Part shown: positions 8,095 through 16,630 of the stretch, one piece after another
Layout of the letters: each line of letters opens with the position of its first letter
Numbering within the stretch: the first letter of the stretch is position 1
Source: Skermanella stibiiresistens SB22
GTDB lineage: Bacteria > Pseudomonadota > Alphaproteobacteria > Azospirillales > Azospirillaceae
DNA: 64,000 bases
Direction of reading: 5' to 3'
Assembly (NCBI RefSeq): GCF_000576635.1
Contig: NZ_AVFL01000001.1
Coordinates: forward strand, 248,001-312,000
Notes under the pieces: model-generated
The model's input: only the letters and a program-made list of their open reading frames with translations
The model's database searches: none
Told to the model about the DNA's origin: nothing
Program-made: the position numbers and the translations under genes

Positions 8095-9080
8095 TCATCG
8101 CCTATGGCCGGGGCGGGACCGGCTGCTTCCGGGTACCGCTGGAACTCGGCATGGGGCTGCCGGACGAAGCCGTGTGGATCGACCTGCTGCACCCGACCGA
8201 GGAGGAGCGCGGCGAGATTGCCCGCTTCCTCAAGATCGACCTGCCGACCCATGAGGAGATGCGGGAGATCGAGGTCTCCAGCCGCCTGTACTTCGAGAAC
8301 GGCAGCGCCTATATGACCACGCCGGTGATCACCAAGTCGGATACCGAGCATCCCGGGCTGGGCGTCCTGACGTTCATCCTGACGCCGACGCATCTGGTCA
8401 CGGTGCGCTATGTCGAACCCAAGAGCGTCGACACCTTCGCGGGTCGCCTCCAGCGCCAGCCGGAGCTGCTGGCCGGGCCGGAGAACGCGCTGCTTGGCCT
8501 GCTCGACGCCGTGGTTGGCCGAGCGGCCGATGTGCTGGAACTGATCGGCTCGCGCGTCGACGGGATCGGGCGCCGCGTGTTCGACGATCCGCTGCCGGCC
8601 AAGTCGAAGGAGGCGGCCCGCAAGCCGGACGCGCTCCGCGAGGTGATGCGCGACATCGGCCGGATCGGCGATGTCACCAACAAGGTGCGGGAGAGCCTGG
8701 CCGGTCTCGACCGGCTGGTGGCCTATCTCGCGACGGTCGGCGTCGGCCGGCTCAACAAGGAGCAGCGGGCCCTGCTGAAGAGCTTGAACCGCGACCTGCG
8801 CTCGCTGGGCGAGCACGCGGGCTATCTCGGCCAGCAGACGAACTTCCTGCTCGACGCGACGCTGGGCGTCATCAACATCGAACAGAACGCCATCATCAAG
8901 ATCTTCTCGGTGGTCGCCGTGGTCTTCCTGCCGCCGACGCTGATCGCCAGCGTCTATGGCATGAACTTCGAGTCCATGCCGGAGCTGGACAAGCCCTGGG
9001 GCTACCCGCTGGCGCTGATCCTGATGGTCATCTCCGCCATCCTGCCGCTGCTGTATTTCCGCCGCAAGGGCTGGCTGTAG
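8091..9080 (+). CDS. corA: CorA-type magnesium/cobalt transporter
   Basis: 329 residues from ATG 8091, which overlaps the folD stop (ATGA). The N-terminal two thirds form the cytoplasmic funnel ([11 protein letters not shown] near the start, long helices after residue 150). The C-terminus carries two membrane helices joined by the diagnostic [10 protein letters not shown] loop, and ends in basic residues (YFRRKGW). CorA pentamers import Mg2+ and Co2+ through the inner membrane. It is the last gene of the yggT run. Confidence 0.93.
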   Translation: MIIAYGRGGTGCFRVPLELGMGLPDEAVWIDLLHPTEEERGEIARFLKIDLPTHEEMREIEVSSRLYFENGSAYMTTPVITKSDTEHPGLGVLTFILTPTHLVTVRYVEPKSVDTFAGRLQRQPELLAGPENALLGLLDAVVGRAADVLELIGSRVDGIGRRVFDDPLPAKSKEAARKPDALREVMRDIGRIGDVTNKVRESLAGLDRLVAYLATVGVGRLNKEQRALLKSLNRDLRSLGEHAGYLGQQTNFLLDATLGVINIEQNAIIKIFSVVAVVFLPPTLIASVYGMNFESMPELDKPWGYPLALILMVISAILPLLYFRRKGWL

Positions 9081-9108
9081 GCGGAAAACCACTGCTCCCT
9101 GGCGTCCG

Positions 9109-10989
9109 TCAAGGACCGGCGACTGCTTCCCAGGGGAGCCACATCCGGCAGGACAGGCCGTTGGGACGCCAGTCGAATTCGATCCCACCCTCCAGTTGTC
9201 CGACGATCGTCCGTTCGATCAAGGTCATGCCGAATCCGCGTCCCGTTGGCGGATCGTCCCGCCGGACGGTCGTCTCCTCCCAGCGCGCGACCAGCCGGCG
9301 GCCCGCTGGCCAGATCTCGACGCCGCATTCGACCGACAAGGCGCCGCTGGCGTCCGACAGCGCGCCATGTTTGGCGGCGTTGGTGGTCAGTTCGTGGAAC
9401 ACCATGGCGAGCGCCACGGCACCCGCCGGATTGAGCGCCACGGGCTGGAGGTCCAGCCGGATCGCCGTGCCGTTGGCGCGATAGGGCTCCAGGGTCTGGG
9501 CGACCAGATCGGGCAGGTGGGCGGCCTCCCAGTTCTGGTCGGTCAGCAGGCTATGCGCCCGCGACAGCGCGCCCAGTCGGCCGGTGAAGGACTGGACGAA
9601 GTCGTCCATGGTCGAACTGCGCCGCAGCGTCTGCGACGCGATCGCCTGGACGATCGCCAGCGTGTTCTTGACCCTATGGCTCAGCTCCGCCAGCAAGGTC
9701 TGCTGATGTTCGTCGGCCCGCCGCCGCCGCGTCACGTCGCGCACGGTGCCATCGATTCGCACCGCCTTGCGGACGCCGCCGAGTTCGCCGAACTGGCTGC
9801 GGCCCCGCGACGCGATCCAGCGGACCGAACCATCCGGCCAGAGCGCCCGGAATTCCATGTCGAAGAGGCCGTCGCCGTTCGGATCGCACGCCCGCTTGAG
9901 GGCCGCGGCCACCGCCTTGCGGTGTTCGGGGTGGATCAGTTCCAACTTGGCGTTGATGACGAGCGGAGCGTCCGGCGTTAGTCCCAGCATGGCCTTGCAG
10001 CGGTCGGACGCCACCACCGATCTGGTCTCGGGGTCGATCACCCAGGTGCCGAGGTCGGCCGCCTCCACCGCCAGCCGAAGCCGCAGCTCGCTTTCCAGCA
10101 ACCGTCGCCGGTCCTCGCTGGCCTGCGTCACGTCGGTGTTGATCGCGACGGCGCCGAGCAGGACATCACCCAGCCGAATCGGCGCCGCGGCGGAGCGCAG
10201 CGCCACGTCCCGCCCGGTCTTGGCGTTGCGGACCAGCACGTCGCGGATCGTGCGCTCCCCGGCCAGGGCCCTCACGAAGGCCTGTTCCTCCACGGGCAGC
10301 GGTTCGCCGCTTCGGGCGTCGCGGACCTGGATCATCGCCGCCAGTTCGGGGACGGGGTGGTTGAGCTGCTCGACGCTGTCGAGGCCCAGCATCTCGAGCC
10401 CCCGCCGGTTGCACCGGACGATACCGGTGGCGGTGCCGACATAGACGGCGTCGGGAATGCTCTCGATGACCGCGTCGAGCGCGGCCGTCTGGCCCAGCAG
10501 CGCCGCCTCGGTCGCCTTCCGCTCGGTCATGTCGACCAGGAACCCCAGCATGCGGATCGGCTCGCCCCTGTCGTTGAAGAAGAAGCTGCCATCGTCCTGC
10601 ACGATGACCCAGTGGCCGTCCTTGTGACGGAACCTGTACTCCATGTGGAAGGATGCCCGGGTGGCCCTGACCCGCTCCAGCTCGAGCCTGAACGCCTCGC
10701 GGTCGTCGGGGTGGATCAGCTCGACCGTGTGGGCGAGCCCTCCTTCCCCCAACTCCGCCGGCGTCCAGCCCAAGGCCGCCTCGCAGCCGCCGCCCCACGC
10801 CATCGCGTCGGTCCGGGTGTCCCAATCGTAGAACACGTGGCCGGCCGCCATGACGGCGGCGTCATAGCGGTTGCGCCACTCGTCGGACGACCGCTCCGCC
10901 TGGAGGCGCGCCGCGGTTTCCAGCCGCAGCGCCTCCTCCAGCTCGGCGATCCGGCGTATTCCCGCGTCTTTGGCGGTGTCGGAAGTCAC
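9109..10989 (-). CDS. PAS-domain sensor histidine kinase, HWE family
   Basis: 626 residues, no membrane segment, so a cytoplasmic sensor. A short coiled coil (10-40) precedes three PAS-type domains (about 45-160, 165-290, 295-420); the first has the PAC signature FRHKDGHWV. The kinase core begins LAELSHRVKNTL with the phospho-acceptor His438, then HELTTNAAKHG as N-box and WEE; the missing F-box and H-R-V-K-N sequence define the HWE/HisKA_2 class common in Rhizobiales and Rhodospirillales. No cognate regulator is directly adjacent: the next gene on this strand is an SDR, and the sigma-54 regulator is divergent. The signal is unknown. Confidence 0.85.
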   Translation of the reverse strand: MTSDTAKDAGIRRIAELEEALRLETAARLQAERSSDEWRNRYDAAVMAAGHVFYDWDTRTDAMAWGGGCEAALGWTPAELGEGGLAHTVELIHPDDREAFRLELERVRATRASFHMEYRFRHKDGHWVIVQDDGSFFFNDRGEPIRMLGFLVDMTERKATEAALLGQTAALDAVIESIPDAVYVGTATGIVRCNRRGLEMLGLDSVEQLNHPVPELAAMIQVRDARSGEPLPVEEQAFVRALAGERTIRDVLVRNAKTGRDVALRSAAAPIRLGDVLLGAVAINTDVTQASEDRRRLLESELRLRLAVEAADLGTWVIDPETRSVVASDRCKAMLGLTPDAPLVINAKLELIHPEHRKAVAAALKRACDPNGDGLFDMEFRALWPDGSVRWIASRGRSQFGELGGVRKAVRIDGTVRDVTRRRRADEHQQTLLAELSHRVKNTLAIVQAIASQTLRRSSTMDDFVQSFTGRLGALSRAHSLLTDQNWEAAHLPDLVAQTLEPYRANGTAIRLDLQPVALNPAGAVALAMVFHELTTNAAKHGALSDASGALSVECGVEIWPAGRRLVARWEETTVRRDDPPTGRGFGMTLIERTIVGQLEGGIEFDWRPNGLSCRMWLPWEAVAGP

Positions 10990-11029
10990 CGATCCGTTCT
11001 CCTGGGGGCGGACGAGAGGTGGGGCATCG

Positions 11030-11788
11030 TCATACGCAACGTCCGCCGTCGACCTCCAGTGCCACCCCGGTGATGAATTCCGCCTCGTCGGACGCCAGAT
11101 AGAGCGCCGCGTTGGCGATGTCGTCGGGCCGGCTCATCCGGCCCAGCGGGATCGAGGCCACGAACTGCCGCCGCCGCTCCGGCGTGTCCTCGCCCATGAA
11201 GTCCGCCACCATGCCGGTGTCGCCGATCACGGGGCACAGCGCGTTGACCCGTATTTTCAAGGGCGCCAATTCGACCGCCATGGATTTGGTGGCGACGATC
11301 GCGGCGCCCTTGGAGCTGTTGTACCAGGTCAGGCCCGGGCGGGGCCGCAGGCCGGCGGTCGAGGCGGTCGTGATGATGACGCCGCCGCCGCGCCGTTCCA
11401 TCACCGGGACGACATGGCGGGCCGCCAGGAACAGCGCCTTGACGTTGACGGCGTAGACGCGGTCGAACTCGGCCTCGGTCACCTCCAGCATCGGCTTGTT
11501 GCGGTGGGTGTAGCCGGCGTTGTTGACCATGATGTCGAGCCCGCCGAAGCGGTCCACGGCGGCGGCGACCATGGCCGCGACGGCGCCATCGTCGGTGACG
11601 TCGGCCTTGAAGAAGAAGGCGGCGCCGTCATGCCCGTCGGAGATCGAGTCGGCCACCCGCCGGCCCCGATCCTCCTCCAGATCGTTGATCACGACCTTCG
11701 CGCCCTCGCGGGCGAAAGTCCGGGCGATGCCCTCGCCGAAGCCGGATCCGGAGCCGGTGATGATCGCCACTTTATTGGATAGACGCAT
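11030..11788 (-). CDS. Short-chain dehydrogenase/reductase (SDR), FabG-like
   Basis: 252 residues from ATG 11788; CCAGGAGGAA just upstream is a strong ribosome site and fixes the start. Classical SDR signs: TGSGSGFGEGIA nucleotide loop, DL after beta-2 (NAD preference likely), NNAG, the Ser of TTASTAG, and catalytic Y-x-x-x-K in WYNSSKGA. The C-terminus ITGVALEVDGG is typical of the 3-oxoacyl/glucose dehydrogenase-like branch. The substrate is unknown. It ends 40 bp before the HWE kinase gene on the same strand and is divergent from the sigma-54 regulator. Confidence 0.88.
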   Translation of the reverse strand: MRLSNKVAIITGSGSGFGEGIARTFAREGAKVVINDLEEDRGRRVADSISDGHDGAAFFFKADVTDDGAVAAMVAAAVDRFGGLDIMVNNAGYTHRNKPMLEVTEAEFDRVYAVNVKALFLAARHVVPVMERRGGGVIITTASTAGLRPRPGLTWYNSSKGAAIVATKSMAVELAPLKIRVNALCPVIGDTGMVADFMGEDTPERRRQFVASIPLGRMSRPDDIANAALYLASDEAEFITGVALEVDGGRCV

Positions 11789-11985
11789 TTTTCCTCCTGG
11801 TTCGCCTTGTGAATCGGCGTTTTTCACGACCGTCGCGGCGGCTTGTCCGACCGCGTCCGATCGACGGCCGGGGTGCCGCCTCCCGTTCGGGTCACCCCCA
11901 TGGTCGTGCTGTTCATCCTGTCGCACCACCGGAAAGTTGCTCCGGTTTGGCGACATCGGGTAGGATGGATTGTATCAATGTTACA
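11789..11985. promoter_or_regulatory. Divergent promoter region with near-palindrome TGTATCAATGTTACA
   Basis: The space between the SDR and the sigma-54 regulator carries the 15-mer TGTATCAATGTTACA at 11971-11985. It matches its reverse complement at 12 of 15 positions. It overlaps the farthest upstream possible start (TTG 11970) of the regulator, so it is more likely an operator or promoter element than coding sequence. Confidence 0.4.
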
Positions 11986-13436
11986 TTCGGGACAGGAAAA
12001 TCATCGTCAACGCCAAGGTTCTGCTGGTCGAAGACACTCCCTCCCTGGCTCGTGTCTACGCCGAATATCTGAAGAAGGCCGCCTTCACGGTCAAGGTCGT
12101 GGAGACGGGTGCCGCGGCTCTCGAAGCGATTCGGGAGTCGGCCCCCCAGGTCGTCCTGCTCGATCTCCAGCTGCCCGACATGAACGGGATGGAGATCCTG
12201 AAGCATGTCTCGGGTCAGCAGATCCCCACGGCGGTCGTCGTCATCACCGCCCACGCCTCGGTCAACCTGGCGGTCGAGGCGATGCGGTACGGCGCCTATG
12301 ACTTCGTCGTCAAGCCCTTCACCGCCGACCGGCTGCTGGTCACGGTTCGGAACGCGGTCGAGCGGCTGCGTCTGGCGCAGCTGGTCGACACCTTCACCGA
12401 CGAGCTGGCGCGCGGCAAGTACCACGGCTTCATCGGGGCCTCGTTCCCGATGCAGGCGGTCTACCGGATCATCGACAGCGCCGCCGCCAGCCGCGCCACC
12501 GTGTTCATCACGGGCGAGTCCGGCACCGGCAAGGAGGTCTGCGCCGAGGCGATCCACCGGCAAAGCCCGCGCAAGGACAAGCCCTTCGTGGCGATCAATT
12601 GCGGCGCCATTCCCAAGGAGCTGATGGAGAGCGAGATCTTCGGCCATGTGAAGGGATCCTTCACGGGGGCCGTGGCCGACCGCGAGGGCGCCGCCGCGCG
12701 GGCCGATGGAGGCACGCTGTTCCTGGACGAGATCTGCGAGATGGAGCTTGGCCTCCAGACCAAGCTGCTGCGCTTCATCCAGACCGGAACGTTCCAGAAG
12801 GTCGGCGGCACGCGGCTCGAGAAGGTCGATCTGCGCATCCTGTGCGCCACCAACCGCGATCCCCTGCGGGAGGTCGAGGATGGCCGTTTCCGTGAGGATC
12901 TCTACTACCGCCTCCATGTCATTCCGGTCCACCTGCCGCCGCTCCGAGACCGGGAGGACGACGTCCTGGACATCGCCCGCCAGTTCCTCAGCGACTACGC
13001 CGCGGAGGAGGGCAAGGGGTTCAGGCGCTTCCACCCGGCGGTGGAGCAGGTGCTGCGCGATTATCACTGGCCCGGCAACGTGCGGCAACTTCAGAATGTG
13101 ATCCGCAACGTCGTCGTGCTCCACGACGGCGAGGAGGTCACGGCGGCGATGCTGCCGTCACCGCTGAACCAGCATTTGGCCCTCCAGCCCCAGCCGTCGC
13201 ACCGGTATCAGCCCGCCTCGATCGAGGAGCCGGTGGTGGCGCATGTGGCCGATGCCTATCCCGTGTCTCCGGGGCCGCGTCCGATCAGGCCCTTGTGGCT
13301 GGTCGAGAAGGAGGCGATCGAGGAAGCCATCGCGGCTTGCGACGGCAATATCCCGCGGGCCGCGGCGCAACTCGGCATCAGCGCCTCGACCATCTACCGC
13401 AAGCGGATGGCTTGGGAAGCCGAAGGCCGGGCCTAA
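11970..13436 (+). CDS. Sigma-54-dependent response regulator (NtrC/LuxO type)
   Basis: Up to 488 residues: receiver domain (about 15-130; acid pair ED, phospho-acceptor Asp65 in VVLLDLQLPD), AAA+ domain (about 150-380; Walker A GESGTGKE, GSFTGA sigma-54-contact loop in place of canonical GAFTGA, Walker B LFLDEICEM, and the R-finger region), and a Fis-type HTH (GNIPRAAAQLGISASTIYRK). It activates sigma-54 promoters when phosphorylated. The start is unclear: no ATG or GTG is in frame before the receiver, only TTG at 11970; an ATC at 12003 with AGGA upstream is another option. No adjacent kinase is on the same strand. Confidence 0.9.
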   Translation: MYQCYIRDRKIIVNAKVLLVEDTPSLARVYAEYLKKAAFTVKVVETGAAALEAIRESAPQVVLLDLQLPDMNGMEILKHVSGQQIPTAVVVITAHASVNLAVEAMRYGAYDFVVKPFTADRLLVTVRNAVERLRLAQLVDTFTDELARGKYHGFIGASFPMQAVYRIIDSAAASRATVFITGESGTGKEVCAEAIHRQSPRKDKPFVAINCGAIPKELMESEIFGHVKGSFTGAVADREGAAARADGGTLFLDEICEMELGLQTKLLRFIQTGTFQKVGGTRLEKVDLRILCATNRDPLREVEDGRFREDLYYRLHVIPVHLPPLRDREDDVLDIARQFLSDYAAEEGKGFRRFHPAVEQVLRDYHWPGNVRQLQNVIRNVVVLHDGEEVTAAMLPSPLNQHLALQPQPSHRYQPASIEEPVVAHVADAYPVSPGPRPIRPLWLVEKEAIEEAIAACDGNIPRAAAQLGISASTIYRKRMAWEAEGRA

Positions 13437-13797
13437 CCCCAGCCCCGTCAAATCTTCGAATCCTCATTTTTCCGGTATTGTTGAAATCGAAGGGGGCAAC
13501 GGTAGTTGGTTCCTCGTTGGTGTGAAGTCATGTCCTTTCGGCACGGGTAAATCATGCCAACCCGTACCCTATTCGGGAAAATGACATATCCATGAACTCT
13601 GTGCTTGTGCCAAACAATCCGACTCGTTAGCGTATTTTCAAGTAATCCATGGTTCGGGTCTTCGCTGCGTCGCAACAAATGCCGGGGGCGGACTACTTCA
13701 CCATCGATCACGACACCGGGTTCCGGCCCGGCACCAAGGTCTGCATCACCAGGGATTGCCGACCGCGTTAGCCTAGGACGACCAAGGAGTCACAGTC
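13437..13797. other. Intergenic region and long leader ahead of the cold-shock gene
   Basis: About 360 bp. The first 200 bp are AT-richer than their surroundings and hold an ACGGGT/ACCCGT inverted repeat (13543-13565). The rest holds a possible 40-residue frame (13649-13771). Long leaders are common for cspA-family genes and act as RNA thermosensors in E. coli; whether that applies here cannot be told from sequence alone. Confidence 0.4.
13649..13771 (+). CDS. Possible 40-residue small protein upstream of the cold-shock gene
   Basis: ATG 13649 to TAG 13771. About 80 percent of codons end in G or C, with a run of C-ending codons from residue 15 on (DYFTIDHDTGFRPGTK), as expected of a real gene in this genome, although the DNA just upstream is AT-rich. 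No good ribosome site precedes ATG 13649 or the internal ATG 13679, so it may be a remnant or a misplaced start. The family is unknown. Confidence 0.3.
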   Translation: MVRVFAASQQMPGADYFTIDHDTGFRPGTKVCITRDCRPR

Positions 13798-14007
13798 ATG
13801 GCGACTGGCACGGTTAAATGGTTCAATTCTACCAAAGGTTATGGATTCATCGCTCCCGAGAACGGCGTGAAGGATGTCTTCGTCCACATCTCCGCGCTGG
13901 AACGCTCCGGTATCCGTGGCCTCAACGAGGGCCAGAAGGTCAGCTATGAACTGGCGCGCGGCAATAATGGCAAGGAAGCCGCGGTCAACATCAGTCTGGT
14001 GGACTGA
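13798..14007 (+). CDS. cspA: Cold-shock domain protein, CspA family
   Basis: 69 residues, one OB-fold cold-shock domain. RNP1 (KGYGFIAP) and RNP2 (DVFVHISAL) are intact and the start GTVKWFN is canonical. The ATG is preceded by AAGGAG at 8 nt. It binds single-stranded nucleic acid and melts RNA structure at low temperature. It is monocistronic, with its own terminator at 14052-14086. Confidence 0.95.
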   Translation: MATGTVKWFNSTKGYGFIAPENGVKDVFVHISALERSGIRGLNEGQKVSYELARGNNGKEAAVNISLVD

Positions 14008-14049
14008 TCGTCCCGGCGTCACTTCAAGGAATCGATCTTCAGGATCGTG

Positions 14050-14095
14050 AAAGGGAGGAGGAAGGCGACGGTCTTCCTCCTCCCTTCATTTCAAC
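14050..14095 (+). terminator. Intrinsic terminator of the cold-shock gene
   Basis: A 13-bp stem (AGGGAGGAGGAAG at 14052-14064 with CTTCCTCCTCCCT at 14073-14085) around an 8-nt loop is followed by TCATTT. It separates the cold-shock gene from the convergent chemoreceptor. Confidence 0.75.
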
Positions 14096-14128
14096 CCGGG
14101 GAAATTCGCCGGGTCCCCACACCCAAGG

Positions 14129-16216
14129 TCACGCCGCCGGTTTCCGCGCCGCGATGCCGGTCGCCGCGATGCCCGCGATATGGGAACGCATCCGTTGCAG
14201 GTGATCCAGGTCCAGGGGGAACTGGATCACCGTCCCGCCATCCTTGCTCAGCGCGACGCGGGCCAGCAGATCACGCGGCAAGCCGTCGATGCTGATCCTG
14301 ATCAACTCGCCCGGCGTGCCGCGCAGGGCGGGTGACAACAGGGCGTGGGCGCTGGATATCTCGCTCACCCGTCCCCGCCATGCCACCGCTCCCGACCCGT
14401 CGCCGCCGGTCGCTTCGGCCTGACGGTCGATCGCATGGGTGGCGAAGGTGTCGTCGTCGGTGTTGGTGCCGCGCATCGCCTTCAGGAAGGTCTCGACCTC
14501 GCGGCTGAGGCTCGACGATTCATCCTTGAGGTCGGTCGCGAAGCGCCTGACGCCGCCGGCGCTCTCGCCGACCGTCGTCGCCTGTTCCTTGATGCCGACG
14601 ACGCTGCCGGACACGGCTCCGGAACTGCGCGCCACGAAGTCGATGTTGCGGACCATCTCGTGCAGGGTCGCGTCCTGTTCCTGGACAGCCGACACGATGC
14701 CCGAGATGTAGCTGTTGACCTCGCCGATCAAGTCGGTGATCTCGGTGATGGCGCCGGCCGACGAGGTCGACACCTTGCGGACGCCGCTGATCCTGGCCCC
14801 GATCTCCTCGGTAGCCTTGGTCGTCTGGGTCGCCAGTTGCTTGACCTCGGCCGCGACAACGGCGAACCCCTTGCCGGCGTCACCCGCGCGGCTGGCCTCG
14901 ATGGTGGCGTTCAGCGCCAGCAGGTTGGTCTGCTTGGAGATGTTGCGGATCAGCTCGACGACCTGCTCGATCTGTTCCGCCGTCTCCTGGAGGCGGCCGA
15001 CCTCGTCGCGCGCGTTGCCGGCGGCGGCGACCGCCCTGTTGACCACGTCGGCGGATTTCTCGATCTGCCGGGCGATCTCCTGGGCGCTGACCAGCATCTC
15101 CTCCGACGCGCTGGCCAGGGTGCCGGCGCTCTCCGACGATCGGGTGGCTTCGCTGGCGACCTCGTCCGCCATGCCGAGGGTGTCGCCGCTCTGGCGGGTC
15201 ATGACGGTGGCCTCGTCGACCATGGCGGTCGAGGAGGAGACGATCCGGCTGAAGACGGCACCGATGCTGGCGCCGAAGATGCCGACGAGCTGGCTCAGCT
15301 CCTCGGCCTGGCGCTGGCGCTTGGCCCGCTCCACCCGCTGGATCTCCTCCAGCTCGCGGGCCCTCGCCATCCCGGCCCGGAACACCTTCATGGTCGCCGA
15401 CATCTCCTGGATCTCGTCGCGGAAGTACGGCGTCACGATTTCCGTCTCGAGATTACCGTTGGCGAGATCGGTCATGGCGTGGGTCAGCTTGCCGACCGGC
15501 CGGGTGATGCCGCGCGCGATCAGGATCGACAGGGTCGCGGCCAGTGCCAGGATGACGCCGGAGAGGACCGCGATGATCGTGGTCGCCCGGGCCTCGTCGT
15601 CGCGGGCGCGCGTCACCGATTCGTCCGTCGAGACCGAGACGGTTTCGAGCAGATCGATGATCGCCTCGTCCAGGTCGGTTTGGTTCCTCTCGAGCTCCTC
15701 CGCCGCCGTCATCAGCGCGGTGATGGTGGTCGGCGCCGTCCGGACGCCCTGCTCCCGGATGCGGGCCAGGATCGCCTCCGCTCCCTTCTCATAGGCTTCG
15801 TGCCTCTCCTTGATGAACGCGACGCGGGCGACCAGGGCGTTCATCGCGGCGGTGCCCTCGGCTGTCGACCGCGCGTCCGCGATCATCGTCTCCAGCTTGA
15901 TGAACTCCTCGTCCGTCTTGTGGGACAGGGCTTCGAACTGGGCCACCACCTGCTCCAGCCGGTTCTCCGCGACGCTGACCTCGCCCTCGCGCAGCATCCG
16001 CTCGAATAGGACGGCCTGCTCCAGTTGGTGGGTCGTGATCTGGCGCAGCAGGTCGCTGATCGGCATGTCCCGGTCGGCGACCTGGGTCAGTTCGTGGCCG
16101 ATCCTGACCATGCTGGTCAGGCTGACGAGAGAGACGACGCACAGGAATCCCAGCGATAGCGCGGTGAGGGTGTGGATGCGGAAGCCGATCTTGAGGCCGC
16201 GGATGAAGTCGGGCAT
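14129..16216 (-). CDS. Methyl-accepting chemotaxis protein with C-terminal PilZ-like extension
   Basis: 695 residues. TM1 at about 12-35, a helical periplasmic four-helix-bundle-type sensor (40-205), TM2 at about 210-235, HAMP (236-290) and a coiled signalling domain with the hairpin-tip sequence NLLALNATIEASRAG (about 445-460). After the signalling helices about 110 more residues follow. They resemble a PilZ domain in length and strand pattern (GRVSEIS, GELIRISI, VIQFPL), but the c-di-GMP motifs RxxxR and D/NxSxxG are not intact. In Azospirillum the receptor Tlp1 has a working C-terminal PilZ domain. The gene ends an operon behind the LOV kinase and response regulator (31-nt gap). Confidence 0.88.
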   Translation of the reverse strand: MPDFIRGLKIGFRIHTLTALSLGFLCVVSLVSLTSMVRIGHELTQVADRDMPISDLLRQITTHQLEQAVLFERMLREGEVSVAENRLEQVVAQFEALSHKTDEEFIKLETMIADARSTAEGTAAMNALVARVAFIKERHEAYEKGAEAILARIREQGVRTAPTTITALMTAAEELERNQTDLDEAIIDLLETVSVSTDESVTRARDDEARATTIIAVLSGVILALAATLSILIARGITRPVGKLTHAMTDLANGNLETEIVTPYFRDEIQEMSATMKVFRAGMARARELEEIQRVERAKRQRQAEELSQLVGIFGASIGAVFSRIVSSSTAMVDEATVMTRQSGDTLGMADEVASEATRSSESAGTLASASEEMLVSAQEIARQIEKSADVVNRAVAAAGNARDEVGRLQETAEQIEQVVELIRNISKQTNLLALNATIEASRAGDAGKGFAVVAAEVKQLATQTTKATEEIGARISGVRKVSTSSAGAITEITDLIGEVNSYISGIVSAVQEQDATLHEMVRNIDFVARSSGAVSGSVVGIKEQATTVGESAGGVRRFATDLKDESSSLSREVETFLKAMRGTNTDDDTFATHAIDRQAEATGGDGSGAVAWRGRVSEISSAHALLSPALRGTPGELIRISIDGLPRDLLARVALSKDGGTVIQFPLDLDHLQRMRSHIAGIAATGIAARKPAA

Positions 16217-16247
16217 GGCGCCGGTCCCTTGAGTCAGATGTTGGGGG

Positions 16248-16622
16248 TCAGGTGTTGGAGGGCAGGAGTTCGCGAACCGCCGTCAGCAGGTCGTCGCGGG
16301 AGAAGGGCTTTTCGAGCGTGCGGTCCGCCGTCGCGGCGGCGACCAGGAGGGCTTGCTTGGCGGTGACGCCGCCGGCGCCGCCGGAAACCGCGAGGATCGG
16401 CAAGGCCGGCCGCGCCGCCTTGGCTTCGATGATCACCGTCGTGCCATCCTTGCGGGGCATGACGATGTCGCAGATGACGAGGTCGTGGGAACCGGCCTTG
16501 ACCTTCGCCAGGCCCTCCTCGCCATCGCGCGCGGTGTCGATCCTGTGCCCCGCGAAGGTCAGGACGACATCCAGGGCGTCCCGGACGCCCGCCATGTCCT
16601 CGATCAGCAATATGTGAGCCAT
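16248..16622 (-). CDS. Single-domain response regulator (CheY-like receiver)
   Basis: 124 residues, receiver only. Acid pair Glu8/Asp9, phospho-acceptor Asp52 in LVICDIVMP, and the conserved Lys in LEKPFS are present. There is no output domain, so it acts by protein contact or as a phosphate sink. It lies 8 nt after the LOV kinase and 31 nt before the chemoreceptor, so it is very probably the kinase's partner and may pass a light signal towards motility. The link is inferred from operon structure. Confidence 0.88.
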   Translation of the reverse strand: MAHILLIEDMAGVRDALDVVLTFAGHRIDTARDGEEGLAKVKAGSHDLVICDIVMPRKDGTTVIIEAKAARPALPILAVSGGAGGVTAKQALLVAAATADRTLEKPFSRDDLLTAVRELLPSNT

Positions 16623-16630
16623 CGGAATCC

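Noticed and set aside
14345-16009. Plus-strand open frame of 554 codons opposite the chemoreceptor
   Set aside because: Antisense shadow in high-GC DNA; the minus frame has clear chemoreceptor domains.
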